Assembly: GCA_024641255.1 (NCBI GenBank)
Contig: JAHEDL010000184.1
Location: 1-5,528 of the forward strand
Length of the DNA stretch: 5,528 bases
DNA from: Pseudorhodobacter sp.
Lineage (GTDB): Bacteria > Pseudomonadota > Alphaproteobacteria > Rhodobacterales > Rhodobacteraceae
Direction of reading: 5' to 3'
Part shown: positions 1-5,528 of the stretch, piece by piece
Position numbering within the stretch: the stretch's first letter is position 1
Layout: each line of letters begins with the position of its first letter
Notes under the pieces: model-generated
The model's input: the letters and a program-made list of their open reading frames with translations, nothing else
The model's database searches: none
What the model was told of the DNA's origin: nothing
Position numbers and translations under genes: made by a program

Positions 1-641
1 AGCGCACCGCCAACCGCACCGCGCCCCTGCACCACGTTGAACAGGCCCGCAGGCAGACCGGCTTCGATGAAAATTTCCGCCAGCTTCAGCGCGCCCAGCG
101 GCGTCACTTCCGACGGTTTGAACACCATCGCATTGCCCAAAGCCAAGGCCGGCGCCGATTTCCAGCAGGCGATCTGGCTGGGATAGTTCCATGCCCCGAT
201 GCCCACGCAAACGCCCAGCGCCTCGCGGATGGTGTAGACAAAATCGCGGCCCAGCGGAATCGTCTCGCCGCCCACCGTCGGGGCAAGCCCGGCGAAATAT
301 TCCAGCGCATCCGCCCCCGACGGCCAATCAGCCACCAGCGTTTCTTGCAGCGGCTTGCCAGTATCCAGCGTTTCCAGACGCGCCAGTTCTGGGTTGCGTT
401 CGCGGATCAGATCGGCGGCGCGGCGCAAAATGCGCGCCCGCTCAACCGGCCGCGTCGCCGCCCAAGCCGCCTGCGCGCGGTTGGCCGATGCCAAAGCCGC
501 CTCGATCACCGCAGGCGTCGCCTCATGCACGCGGGCAATCACTTCGCCGGTGGCAGGATAGATCACGTCGATGACAGCGCCCTTGCTATCTTCGACATAT
601 GCACCGTCAACAAAATGACTGGCCTTCGGCTGCGCCTTCAT
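1..641 (-). CDS. betB: Betaine aldehyde dehydrogenase, N-terminal 213 residues (cut by window edge)
   Basis: Cytoplasmic NAD-dependent aldehyde dehydrogenase that oxidises betaine aldehyde to glycine betaine, the second step of betaine synthesis from choline. The reading frame from the ATG at 641-639 encodes an aldehyde dehydrogenase N-terminal and cofactor-binding region. Visible landmarks are the early [12 protein letters not shown] segment, the GAWNYPSQ motif with the conserved active-site Asn at about residue 152, and FKPSE at about 174-178, whose Lys (about 175) contacts the cofactor in this superfamily. The catalytic Glu and Cys lie in the missing C-terminal half; BetB proteins are usually about 480-490 residues, so a little under half is seen. 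The start is supported by AAAGGGG at 648-654, six bases upstream. The ATG overlaps the betI stop as ATGA, implying one transcript and translational coupling. The specific BetB assignment, rather than another aldehyde dehydrogenase, rests on betI and choXWV next door as well as sequence likeness. No frameshift is seen. Confidence 0.95.
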   Translation of the reverse strand, partial: MKAQPKASHFVDGAYVEDSKGAVIDVIYPATGEVIARVHEATPAVIEAALASANRAQAAWAATRPVERARILRRAADLIRERNPELARLETLDTGKPLQETLVADWPSGADALEYFAGLAPTVGGETIPLGRDFVYTIREALGVCVGIGAWNYPSQIACWKSAPALALGNAMVFKPSEVTPLGALKLAEIFIEAGLPAGLFNVVQGRGAVGGA

Positions 642-1222
642 GTGCGGCCCCTTTCCAACTGTGAATTCAAGTAGTTGACAGCAGTCTCAACTGCCGCCGT
701 CCCATCCGGCGCGCCGGATTTCAGCACTTCGCGCAGGTAAAGCCCGTCAATCAACGCGCCCAGACCCACCGCAATTTCATCGGCGCGCGCGCCCGCCAAA
801 GGCCGCAACCCCGCCAACAGGTTCGATTTCAGCCGCCCCTGATACACTTTCAACAACCGCTTCGCCTCTGGCACCGTCTGCGCCAGCACCCAGAAGTTCA
901 GCCACGCCCCCACCGCCTCGCGCCGGAAGTTGGCCGCCGAAAACGATGCCGCCAGAATGGCGCGCAGGCGTTCTTCTGGCCCATGCGCGAAATGCAGCGC
1001 CCCGCGCACCTCGGCGCCATACAGCGACAGAATATGCCGCATCGCCGCAAGAAAGATGTCTTCCTTGCTGCCGAAATAGTGGTGCGCCAGCGCCGAAGAC
1101 ATCCCTGCCCGCTTGGCGATCTGACTGACCGTCACGTCCAAAGACCCCGCCCGCCCGATCTCGACAATCGTGGCTTTGACGAGGGCCGCCTTTCGGATAG
1201 GCTCCATTCCAAGCTTCGGCAT
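638..1222 (-). CDS. betI: Choline-responsive TetR-family repressor BetI
   Basis: Transcriptional repressor of choline uptake and betaine synthesis genes; in characterised homologues choline relieves repression. The 194-residue product begins [15 protein letters not shown], a recognisable BetI N-terminus, and has the usual family length of about 195. The TetR helix-turn-helix is near residues 28-50 ([20 protein letters not shown] followed by FGSKEDIF). The remainder is a helical ligand-binding and dimerisation domain including a GAWLNFW segment. I chose the ATG at 1222-1220 over an upstream in-frame TTG at 1291 because it gives the family N-terminus, has AAAGG at 1229-1233 six bases upstream, and avoids reading through the operator. 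The stop overlaps the betB start (ATGA), so regulator and enzyme are probably co-transcribed. It is divergent from choX across 86 bp that hold the likely operator, suggesting autoregulation as well as control of the transporter. Confidence 0.95.
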   Translation of the reverse strand: MPKLGMEPIRKAALVKATIVEIGRAGSLDVTVSQIAKRAGMSSALAHHYFGSKEDIFLAAMRHILSLYGAEVRGALHFAHGPEERLRAILAASFSAANFRREAVGAWLNFWVLAQTVPEAKRLLKVYQGRLKSNLLAGLRPLAGARADEIAVGLGALIDGLYLREVLKSGAPDGTAAVETAVNYLNSQLERGRT

Positions 1223-1244
1223 GTTCGGCCTTTGATAATAATGC

Positions 1245-1274
1245 TTGCCAAGGGCAGCTAGCTTGAAGTTTATT
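1245..1274 (+). promoter_or_regulatory. Possible choX promoter (-35/-10)
   Basis: TTGCCA at 1245-1250 matches the -35 consensus at five of six positions. TTTATT at 1269-1274 matches the -10 at four of six, with an 18-bp spacer. Transcription would begin near 1281 and give a leader of about 28 bases. The -10 lies inside the palindrome at 1268-1289, which fits direct repression by BetI. The consensus matches are modest, so this is tentative. No equally convincing promoter was seen for betI on the other strand. Confidence 0.35.
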
Positions 1275-1289
1275 GACTCGTCAATCAAC
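1268..1289. promoter_or_regulatory. Candidate BetI operator, 22-bp near-perfect palindrome
   Basis: The arms GTTTATTGAC (1268-1277) and GTCAATCAAC (1280-1289) flank a 2-bp centre (TC). Nine of ten positions are reverse-complementary, and the inner six (ATTGAC/GTCAAT) are perfect. It lies in the only gap between divergent betI and choX, ending nine bases before the choX ribosome-binding site. TetR-family dimers typically bind such palindromes, and the ATTGA...TCAAT arms resemble what I recall of BetI sites. The assignment to BetI is an inference from position, symmetry and genetic context. Confidence 0.75.
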
Positions 1290-1308
1290 AAAAAACAGGG
1301 AGCCCTGA

Positions 1309-2244
1309 ATGTCCATCAAAACCGCGCTGCTTGCCTCCGCCGTTACCTTCGCCCTTGCCGGGTCTGCCTTTGCCGCTGGCTGCGACAAAGTTGTGTTCTC
1401 GGATGTTGGCTGGACTGACATCACCGCCACCACCGCCGCCACCAGCCTTGTGCTAGAGGCGTTGGGCTATGAAACCGAAACCAAAGTGCTGTCGGTTCCG
1501 GTCACCTACGAAGGCCTCGCATCGGGCGACGTTGACGTGTTCCTTGGCAACTGGATGCCCACGATGGAATCAAACATCGCCCCCTACCGCGATGCCAAAA
1601 CCGTCGATTCTGTGCGCACCAACCTTGAAGGCGCGAAATACACCCTTGCCACCAACGCCAAGGGTGCCGAGCTGGGCATCAAAGATTTCAAAGACATCGC
1701 CGCCCATTCGGCCGATCTTGATGGCAAAATCTACGGCATCGAAGCCGGCAACGACGGCAACAAGCTGATCCTTGATATGATCGACAAAGACGCCTTCGGC
1801 CTGAAAGCCGCTGGTGTCGAACTGATCGAATCGTCGGAACAAGGCATGCTGGCCGAAGTCGCCCGCGCCGATAACGAAGGCAAAGCGATCATCTTCCTTG
1901 GCTGGGAACCCCACCCGATGAACGCCAACTTCAAGATGACCTACCTGACCGGCGGCGACGATTTCTTCGGCCCGAACCTTGGCGGCGCCACCGTGGCGAC
2001 CAACACCCGCGCAGGCTATGTTGCTGAATGCCCGAACACCGGCAAACTGCTGACCAACCTGTCCTTCTCGCTGCCGATGGAAAACGAAATCATGGGCGCA
2101 ATCCTGAACGACGGCACCGACCCGCGCGATGCCGCCAAAGCCTGGCTGTCCGCCCACCAAGACGTGATCGGCCCATGGCTTGACGGCGTGACCACCAAAG
2201 ACGGCGGCGACGCCATGGCGGCCGTCACGGCTGCCCTGCAATAA
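1309..2244 (+). CDS. choX: Choline ABC transporter, periplasmic choline-binding protein
   Basis: Periplasmic receptor that binds choline and delivers it to the ChoW/ChoV importer. The 311-residue product has a signal peptide with cleavage likely near residue 22 (ALAGSAFA), followed by an OpuAC-type binding fold. Compared from memory with the Sinorhizobium meliloti ChoX structure (Trp43, Trp90, Tyr119, Trp205 box), the aromatic cage for the quaternary ammonium is present: Trp35 and Asp37 in GWTDIT, Trp82 in GNWMP, Tyr111 in AKYTL and Trp199 in GWEPHP. Asn148 in EAGNDGN fits the hydroxyl-contacting Asn. Cys25 and Cys241 match the known structural disulfide. The start is supported by AGGGAG at 1297-1302, six bases upstream. 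It is the first gene of choXWV, divergent from betI, and is followed by a strong hairpin before choW. The intact cage argues for choline over glycine betaine or proline. Confidence 0.95.
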   Translation: MSIKTALLASAVTFALAGSAFAAGCDKVVFSDVGWTDITATTAATSLVLEALGYETETKVLSVPVTYEGLASGDVDVFLGNWMPTMESNIAPYRDAKTVDSVRTNLEGAKYTLATNAKGAELGIKDFKDIAAHSADLDGKIYGIEAGNDGNKLILDMIDKDAFGLKAAGVELIESSEQGMLAEVARADNEGKAIIFLGWEPHPMNANFKMTYLTGGDDFFGPNLGGATVATNTRAGYVAECPNTGKLLTNLSFSLPMENEIMGAILNDGTDPRDAAKAWLSAHQDVIGPWLDGVTTKDGGDAMAAVTAALQ

Positions 2245-2253
2245 CCTAACTCA

Positions 2254-2280
2254 AAGGCCCCGAACCCTCTTCGGGGCCTT
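2254..2280 (+). terminator. Hairpin between choX and choW, probable attenuator
   Basis: The arms AAGGCCCCGAA (2254-2264) and TTCGGGGCCTT (2270-2280) form a perfect 11-bp stem with a 5-base loop (CCCTC), starting ten bases after the choX stop. No uridine run follows (ACTCTATCC), so it is more likely a partial terminator or an RNA-stabilising 3' structure than a full stop. Because choW and choV lack an obvious promoter of their own, read-through is expected, giving a surplus of binding protein over permease and ATPase. Confidence 0.75.
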
Positions 2281-2310
2281 ACTCTATCCAAAGCGCGGGC
2301 GGGGACCTCA

Positions 2311-3144
2311 ATGGATTGGCTAACGTCGTATAAAATCCCGGTTGGCGGGTGGTCGAAAGTGGCTTTCGACTGGATGAAAACGCATTTAAGCGGGCTGTTC
2401 AACGCAATTTCGGCAGTGCTGGAATGGCTGATCAACGGCTTTCTCTGGCTGTTTCAAGCCCCCAACCCGTTGTTCATTATTGCGGTTTTTGTCGCCATCG
2501 CCTGGGGCCTGCAGCGCAACTGGAAGATCTGCGCTGGCGTGGCCATCGGCTTTCTGTTCATCCTGAACCAAGGCTATTGGAAAGAAACCACCGAAAGCCT
2601 GACGCTGATCCTGTCATCCTGCGCGGTCTGCATGGCCATTGGCGTGCCAATTGGCATCGCCTGCGCCCACAACAAGCGGCTGAACACCGCGCTGTCGCCG
2701 GTGCTTGACCTGATGCAAACCCTGCCGACCTTTGTCTACCTGATCCCGGCCATCATCTTCTTCGGCCTTGGCATGGTGCCCGGCCTGATCGCCACTGTGA
2801 TCTTCGTGCTGCCTGCCCCGATCCGCCTGACCGAACTCGGCGTTTCTTCTACCCCCACCGCCTTGCTCGAAGCCGCGACCGCCTTCGGCGCCACCCCCCG
2901 GCAACGGCTGTGGAAGGTCGAACTGCCGTGGGCGCTGCCGCAAATCATGGTCGGCCTGAACCAGACGATCATGCTGTCGCTGTCGATGGTGGTGATCGCC
3001 TCGATGGTGGGGGCCAACGGGCTTGGCGTGCCGGTGATGCGCGCGCTTGCCTCGGTCAACGCCGCCAAAGGCTTTGAATCCGGTTTTGTCATCGTCGTCG
3101 TTGCGATCATTTTGCGCAGCACCTTCCAGCGCGAGGTGAAATAA
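2311..3144 (+). CDS. choW: Choline ABC transporter, permease
   Basis: Inner-membrane permease of the choline importer, in the ProW/OpuAB family; it forms the channel and couples to the ATPase ChoV. The 277-residue product has an amphipathic N-terminus, then hydrophobic segments near residues 52-67, 73-86, 97-119, 139-168, 220-239 and 256-268. The cytoplasmic EAA coupling loop is clear at about 187-206 (EAATAFGATPRQRLWKVELP). Other family landmarks are LDLMQTLPTFVYLIP at 132-146 and GANGLG at 234-239. The ATG at 2311 has GGGGA at 2301-2305 five bases upstream. It sits 66 bp after choX across a hairpin, and its TAA shares one base with the choV ATG (TAATG), indicating translational coupling. 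One oddity is the C-terminus, AIILRSTFQREVK, where family members as I recall them usually have an Asp-Arg pair after the last membrane segment. This may be only local divergence. Confidence 0.93.
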   Translation: MDWLTSYKIPVGGWSKVAFDWMKTHLSGLFNAISAVLEWLINGFLWLFQAPNPLFIIAVFVAIAWGLQRNWKICAGVAIGFLFILNQGYWKETTESLTLILSSCAVCMAIGVPIGIACAHNKRLNTALSPVLDLMQTLPTFVYLIPAIIFFGLGMVPGLIATVIFVLPAPIRLTELGVSSTPTALLEAATAFGATPRQRLWKVELPWALPQIMVGLNQTIMLSLSMVVIASMVGANGLGVPVMRALASVNAAKGFESGFVIVVVAIILRSTFQREVK

Positions 3145-4175
3145 TGTCCATAGCAGTTGAATTCGACCGCGTTTCGATCGTCTTCGGCGATCAGCCCGAC
3201 CGCGCCTTGCCGCTGATGGATGATGGCCAGACCCGCAGCGATATTCAGGCCCAAACCGGCCAGATTCTGGGCGTGCATGATTGCTCGCTTTCGGTCGCCA
3301 CCGGTGAAATTCTGGTGCTGATGGGGCTGTCCGGCTCTGGCAAATCCACCCTGCTGCGCGGCGTCAACGCCCTGAACCCCGTGGTGCGCGGCGAGGTGCG
3401 GGTCAACAACGGCGACAAGATGGTTTCTGTCACCAAGGCAGACCCGGAAACCCTGCGCAAACTGCGGCTGTCGCGCATCGCGATGGTGTTTCAGCAATTC
3501 GGCCTGCTGCCGTGGCGCACCGTGCGCGATAACGTCGGTCTGGGGTTGGAACTGGCGGGCCAATCGCCCGAACAGCGCCGCGCCAAGGTCGATCAGCAAC
3601 TGGCTTTGGTCAACCTAAGCCAATGGGCAGACCGCAAAGTCGGCGAACTGTCGGGCGGCATGCAACAGCGCGTCGGCCTTGCCCGCGCCTTTGCCACCGA
3701 TGCGCCGATCCTGCTGATGGACGAACCGTTCTCGGCGCTCGACCCGCTGATCCGCGCTCGCCTGCAAGACGAACTGCTTGATCTGCAAGCCAAGCTGAAG
3801 CGCACCATCATCTTCGTGTCGCATGATCTGGACGAAGCCTTCAAGCTGGGCAACCGAATCGCCCTGATGGAAGGCGGCCGCATCGTGCAGATCGGCACCG
3901 CGCGCGAAATCATCGCCAACCCGTCGTCAGACTATGTTGCCGATTTCGTGGCGCATATGAACCCGTTGGGCGTTCTGACCGCGCGCGATGTGATGCAATC
4001 GGGCGAAACCTCGGCGACCCTAAGCGTCGATGCCGAAACCCCGGTGCGCTCGGTGATGGAATCCATGCGCGACGGCGCGACCGAACTTGCCGTCACCGAA
4101 AATGGCGCGCGCATTGGCGTGTTGCGTGCAGGCCATGTGATGGGCCGCTTGGTCAACCCGCGCGGCACCGCCTGA
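3144..4175 (+). CDS. choV: Choline ABC transporter, ATP-binding protein
   Basis: ATPase of the choline importer, in the ProV/OpuAA (quaternary amine) subfamily; it dimerises on the cytoplasmic face of ChoW. All nucleotide-binding motifs are intact in the 343-residue product: Walker A GLSGSGKST at 61-69, Q-loop FQQFGLLPW at 116-124, signature LSGGMQQ at 169-175, Walker B ILLMDEP at 189-195 with Glu194, D-loop SALD at 197-200, and the switch His227 in VSHDLDEA. The roughly 40 residues before the core, including a DDGQTRSDI segment, are usual in this subfamily. The C-terminal 70 residues or so (VLTARDVMQ to the end) resemble one shortened CBS unit, not the tandem CBS pair of osmosensing ProV/OpuA proteins. 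The start overlaps the choW stop by one base and has GAGGTG at 3133-3138. It is the last gene of choXWV, followed by a hairpin. Confidence 0.94.
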   Translation: MSIAVEFDRVSIVFGDQPDRALPLMDDGQTRSDIQAQTGQILGVHDCSLSVATGEILVLMGLSGSGKSTLLRGVNALNPVVRGEVRVNNGDKMVSVTKADPETLRKLRLSRIAMVFQQFGLLPWRTVRDNVGLGLELAGQSPEQRRAKVDQQLALVNLSQWADRKVGELSGGMQQRVGLARAFATDAPILLMDEPFSALDPLIRARLQDELLDLQAKLKRTIIFVSHDLDEAFKLGNRIALMEGGRIVQIGTAREIIANPSSDYVADFVAHMNPLGVLTARDVMQSGETSATLSVDAETPVRSVMESMRDGATELAVTENGARIGVLRAGHVMGRLVNPRGTA

Positions 4176-4183
4176 ACAAACCC

Positions 4184-4213
4184 GCAAGGTGCGCAGCCCC
4201 GCGCGCACCTTGC
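4184..4213. terminator. Hairpin in the gap between choV and the convergent DUF1036 gene
   Basis: The arms GCAAGGTGCGC (4184-4194) and GCGCACCTTGC (4203-4213) form a perfect 11-bp stem with an 8-base loop, beginning nine bases after the choV stop. On the plus strand a T-rich stretch (CTCTTTCTT, 4228-4236) follows only about 15 bases later, so it is not a canonical intrinsic terminator. The stem is symmetrical and lies between convergent genes, so it could act in both directions. Its position makes it the likely end of choXWV. Confidence 0.7.
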
Positions 4214-4226
4214 CCACCAAGCCATT

Positions 4227-4267
4227 GCTCTTTCTTAAATACTCCCGCCGGAGGCAGCGCCCTCGCC
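4227..4267. repeat. Possible dispersed Rhodobacteraceae intergenic repeat
   Basis: This gap segment contains CTTTCTTAAATACTCC followed by CGCCGGAGGCAGCGCCCTC. Read on the minus strand it has the form GAGGGCGCTGCCTCCGGCGGGAGTATTT, split here only for reading: GAGGGCGCTGCC then TCCGGCGGGAGTATTT. I recall similar strings near gene ends in many Rhodobacteraceae genomes. It contains short internal symmetries (CTCC/GGAG at 4242-4253 and GGCAGCGCC at 4253-4261). Only one copy is in the window, so repeat status rests on memory and is not shown by this sequence. Confidence 0.4.
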
Positions 4268-4286
4268 ACCGGCGCACCGTCCGCGC

Positions 4287-5318
4287 CTAGGGCCTCACAT
4301 ACACCAGCGTATTGCCGCGCCCAACATAAGACAGCTCCATCCGCGTCGGGCTCACCGCCACCAGTACAAAGCATGGCGTGTCCATCGGGTCGCCGCCCAT
4401 TTCTTGCTTCCACACCACCGGCCCAATGCTGTCGCCACCGGGGCAAGCGTCGGCAAAACCTAGCACCGAAACCGCAGTTTGCTGCCCGTCATAGCTGGCC
4501 GTTTCTTCCGACCCCATCACGCTTAGCGTCGATTTCGCGTCGCTTTCGTCCACCCAATCGCCCTGCATCGCATCGCGCTGATCGGCATAGGCATCGCGTT
4601 GCCCCGGCTCGGCCTTCGACACGGCGGCTTCCACCGTAATATCGCCCATCGAAATCTGATCGCCACTGACTATCATCGGCGCGTTCACCGGCAGCGTTTT
4701 CATATATTCCAGCGCCGCATCGTTGCTTTTATCGCCAAAGCTCGCGATCCAGCGCGCACCTTCGGCGTAAAACGTGCAAGACGGCCCCATTTCCGTGTCA
4801 TCGCAATTTTGCAGCAAGGCCTCGACGGTGAACGGTTCGCCATGGGTGCCGGGGGCAAAACTGGCAATAGCCGCTGCAGAATCGACAGCCGCCGCATCGC
4901 CGCCCGCCTCGGCCAAAACCGTGCCCTCCCCGCTTAGATCAAAGCGATAGCCCGTCGCCGTCGCCCCGGTGTCGATATGCGAAAACGGCCGCACCTCGGC
5001 CCCCAAGGCCGCGCAATCGCCATCCGCGCCGCTAAGTTTGAAAGTCTTGGCCGTGGTGCAAAAGCTATAGCCTTCCCCGGCAAACTTGCCGCCATCCGAC
5101 AGCGAATAATAGAAATGCTGCTGTTTCAGATCGCCCTTGACCACATTGGCGCAGGCGCCGGGCTTGATCTGCCACCAGCCCTGCGACACCCAGGCCCCCG
5201 CCTCCATATAGGCCACGGCCACGGTTTGCCGCGCGTCCAGGGTGTTACAAATCTTCAACTCGGCTTGCGCCGCCCCCGCAGCCAAAACCGCTGCAACCGT
5301 CAATGCCACCAGTTTCAT
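4287..5318 (-). CDS. Exported DUF1036 domain protein with uncharacterised C-terminal region
   Basis: The function is unknown. The 343-residue product has a signal peptide (MKLVALTVAAVLAAGAAQA, cleavage near residue 19), so it is probably periplasmic. Residues about 20-128 fit DUF1036: an early ICN, WVSQGWWQIKPGAC at 43-56, HFYYSLS at 68-74, YSFCTT at 84-89, and HIDTG at 114-118. A linker follows, then a central region (about 160-238) with two cysteines and a MIVSGDQISMGDITVEA segment. The last 90 residues or so (QGDW at 252-255 to RGNTLVYVRP) look beta-rich and vaguely lipocalin-like. The eight cysteines (24, 56, 87, 102, 172, 181, 292, 316) suit a disulfide-bonded exported protein. I chose ATG 5318-5316, with GAGGG at 5323-5327, over a TTG at 5333 that would spoil the signal peptide. 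It is convergent with choV, and no link to choline is evident. Confidence 0.85.
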   Translation of the reverse strand: MKLVALTVAAVLAAGAAQAELKICNTLDARQTVAVAYMEAGAWVSQGWWQIKPGACANVVKGDLKQQHFYYSLSDGGKFAGEGYSFCTTAKTFKLSGADGDCAALGAEVRPFSHIDTGATATGYRFDLSGEGTVLAEAGGDAAAVDSAAAIASFAPGTHGEPFTVEALLQNCDDTEMGPSCTFYAEGARWIASFGDKSNDAALEYMKTLPVNAPMIVSGDQISMGDITVEAAVSKAEPGQRDAYADQRDAMQGDWVDESDAKSTLSVMGSEETASYDGQQTAVSVLGFADACPGGDSIGPVVWKQEMGGDPMDTPCFVLVAVSPTRMELSYVGRGNTLVYVRP

Positions 5319-5338
5319 AAAGCCCTCATGCAAATTTA

Positions 5339-5363
5339 CCGCAGCCTAGCAATCAGGCTGCGG
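5339..5363 (-). terminator. Hairpin between the Lys/Ala-rich gene and the DUF1036 gene
   Basis: The arms CCGCAGCCT (5339-5347) and AGGCTGCGG (5355-5363) give a perfect 9-bp stem with a 7-base loop. On the minus strand the stem is followed by TAAATTTG, a weak T-containing tail. It lies 24 bases after the stop of the upstream minus-strand gene and 20 bases before the DUF1036 start. Termination of the upstream gene is the simplest reading. Because it would sit inside any leader of the DUF1036 message, a role in controlling that gene is also possible. Confidence 0.65.
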
Positions 5364-5387
5364 CACGTCTGCATAAATTGCGCCGCT

Positions 5388-5528
5388 TTAGACTTTCTTC
5401 TTTGGCGCGGCCTTCTTAGCCGGTTTTGCGGCTGCCTTGCTGACCTTGGCCGCAGGCTCTTCGCCCGCCTCACCCGTGTCAGCCGCCGCAGCCTTTGCCG
5501 GCGCTTTCTTGGCCGCGGCCTTCTTCGG
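5388..5528 (-). CDS. C-terminal tail of a Lys/Ala/Pro-rich protein (N-terminus outside window)
   Basis: Only the last 46 codons and the TAA stop (5390-5388) are present. The tail runs open to the window edge in one minus-strand frame and reads PKKAAAKKAPAK, then an acidic patch (DTGEAGEEP), then AAKVSKAAAKPAKKAAPKKKV. It holds 13 Lys, 18 Ala and 5 Pro in 46 residues, giving a strongly basic, disordered tail of the type that binds nucleic acid. In alphaproteobacteria such tails occur on histone H1-like proteins, some ribosomal proteins (for example extended L21), topoisomerase I, phasins and others, so the identity cannot be settled here. The in-frame stop followed by a hairpin supports a genuine gene end. 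The start and the main domain are not visible. Confidence 0.7.
   Translation of the reverse strand, partial: PKKAAAKKAPAKAAAADTGEAGEEPAAKVSKAAAKPAKKAAPKKKV

Noticed and set aside
191..674. Plus-strand open frames opposite betB
   Set aside because: Arg/Pro/Ala-rich antisense shadows of a conserved aldehyde dehydrogenase.
1223..1291. N-terminal extension of betI from a TTG at 1291
   Set aside because: It would add 23 residues unlike BetI and run through the operator; the ATG at 1222 has a good ribosome-binding site and the family N-terminus.
1372..1383. Possible lipoprotein lipobox at ChoX Cys25
   Set aside because: The -3 residue is Ala, not Leu, and Cys25 matches the structural disulfide cysteine of ChoX, so a soluble periplasmic protein is favoured.
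1570..2241. Long minus-strand open frame opposite choX
   Set aside because: It is a by-product of GC-rich codon bias in choX; the product is low-complexity Gly/Val/Phe-rich with no domain, and choX is clearly the real gene.
2736..3599. Long minus-strand open frame opposite choW and choV
   Set aside because: It spans two well-supported plus-strand genes and their junction, and its product has no recognisable family or sensible composition.
4599..4937. Plus-strand open frame opposite the DUF1036 gene
   Set aside because: Arg/His-rich antisense translation; the minus-strand gene has a signal peptide, a ribosome-binding site and family motifs.
1..5528. CRISPR array, tRNA or rRNA genes, insertion sequences, riboswitch
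   Set aside because: No regularly spaced repeats, cloverleaf-like segments, transposase frames or long structured leaders were found by reading both strands.

Overview
The window looks like chromosomal DNA of an alphaproteobacterium, most likely a member of the Rhodobacteraceae. It is GC-rich with strong G/C third-position bias, carries a choXWV-betIB choline/betaine locus in the arrangement familiar from alphaproteobacteria, and has a downstream intergenic motif (a GGCGGGAGTATTT-type string) that I recall from gene ends in that family. The genus cannot be fixed from the sequence.

Layout. Bases 1-641 (minus) hold the N-terminal 213 codons of betB, betaine aldehyde dehydrogenase, cut by the left edge. 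It overlaps betI (638-1222, minus), the TetR-family choline-responsive repressor, in an ATGA junction. An 86-bp divergent intergenic region (1223-1308) contains a 22-bp near-perfect palindrome at 1268-1289, the best candidate BetI operator, overlapping a plausible choX promoter. On the plus strand follow choX (1309-2244, periplasmic choline-binding protein), a strong hairpin (2254-2280), choW (2311-3144, permease) and choV (3144-4175, ATPase), with choW and choV overlapping by one base. A second strong hairpin (4184-4213) and a repeat-like GC-rich segment (about 4227-4267) separate this operon from the convergent gene at 4287-5318. That gene encodes an exported DUF1036 protein with an extra C-terminal region. 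A third hairpin (5339-5363) separates it from the last gene, of which only a Lys/Ala/Pro-rich C-terminal tail is inside the window (5388-5528, minus).

How the genes work together. ChoX captures choline in the periplasm and ChoW/ChoV import it with ATP. A choline dehydrogenase (BetA, not in this window) and BetB oxidise it to glycine betaine, an osmoprotectant and carbon/nitrogen source. BetI is expected to repress both divergent arms until choline is present. The hairpin between choX and choW would allow more binding protein than permease to be made. The DUF1036 gene and the Lys/Ala-rich gene appear to be unrelated neighbours.

I found no CRISPR array, RNA gene, insertion sequence or evidence for a novel multi-gene system. 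The points of interest are regulatory structures, the shortened CBS region of ChoV, and the uncharacterised C-terminal part of the DUF1036 protein.
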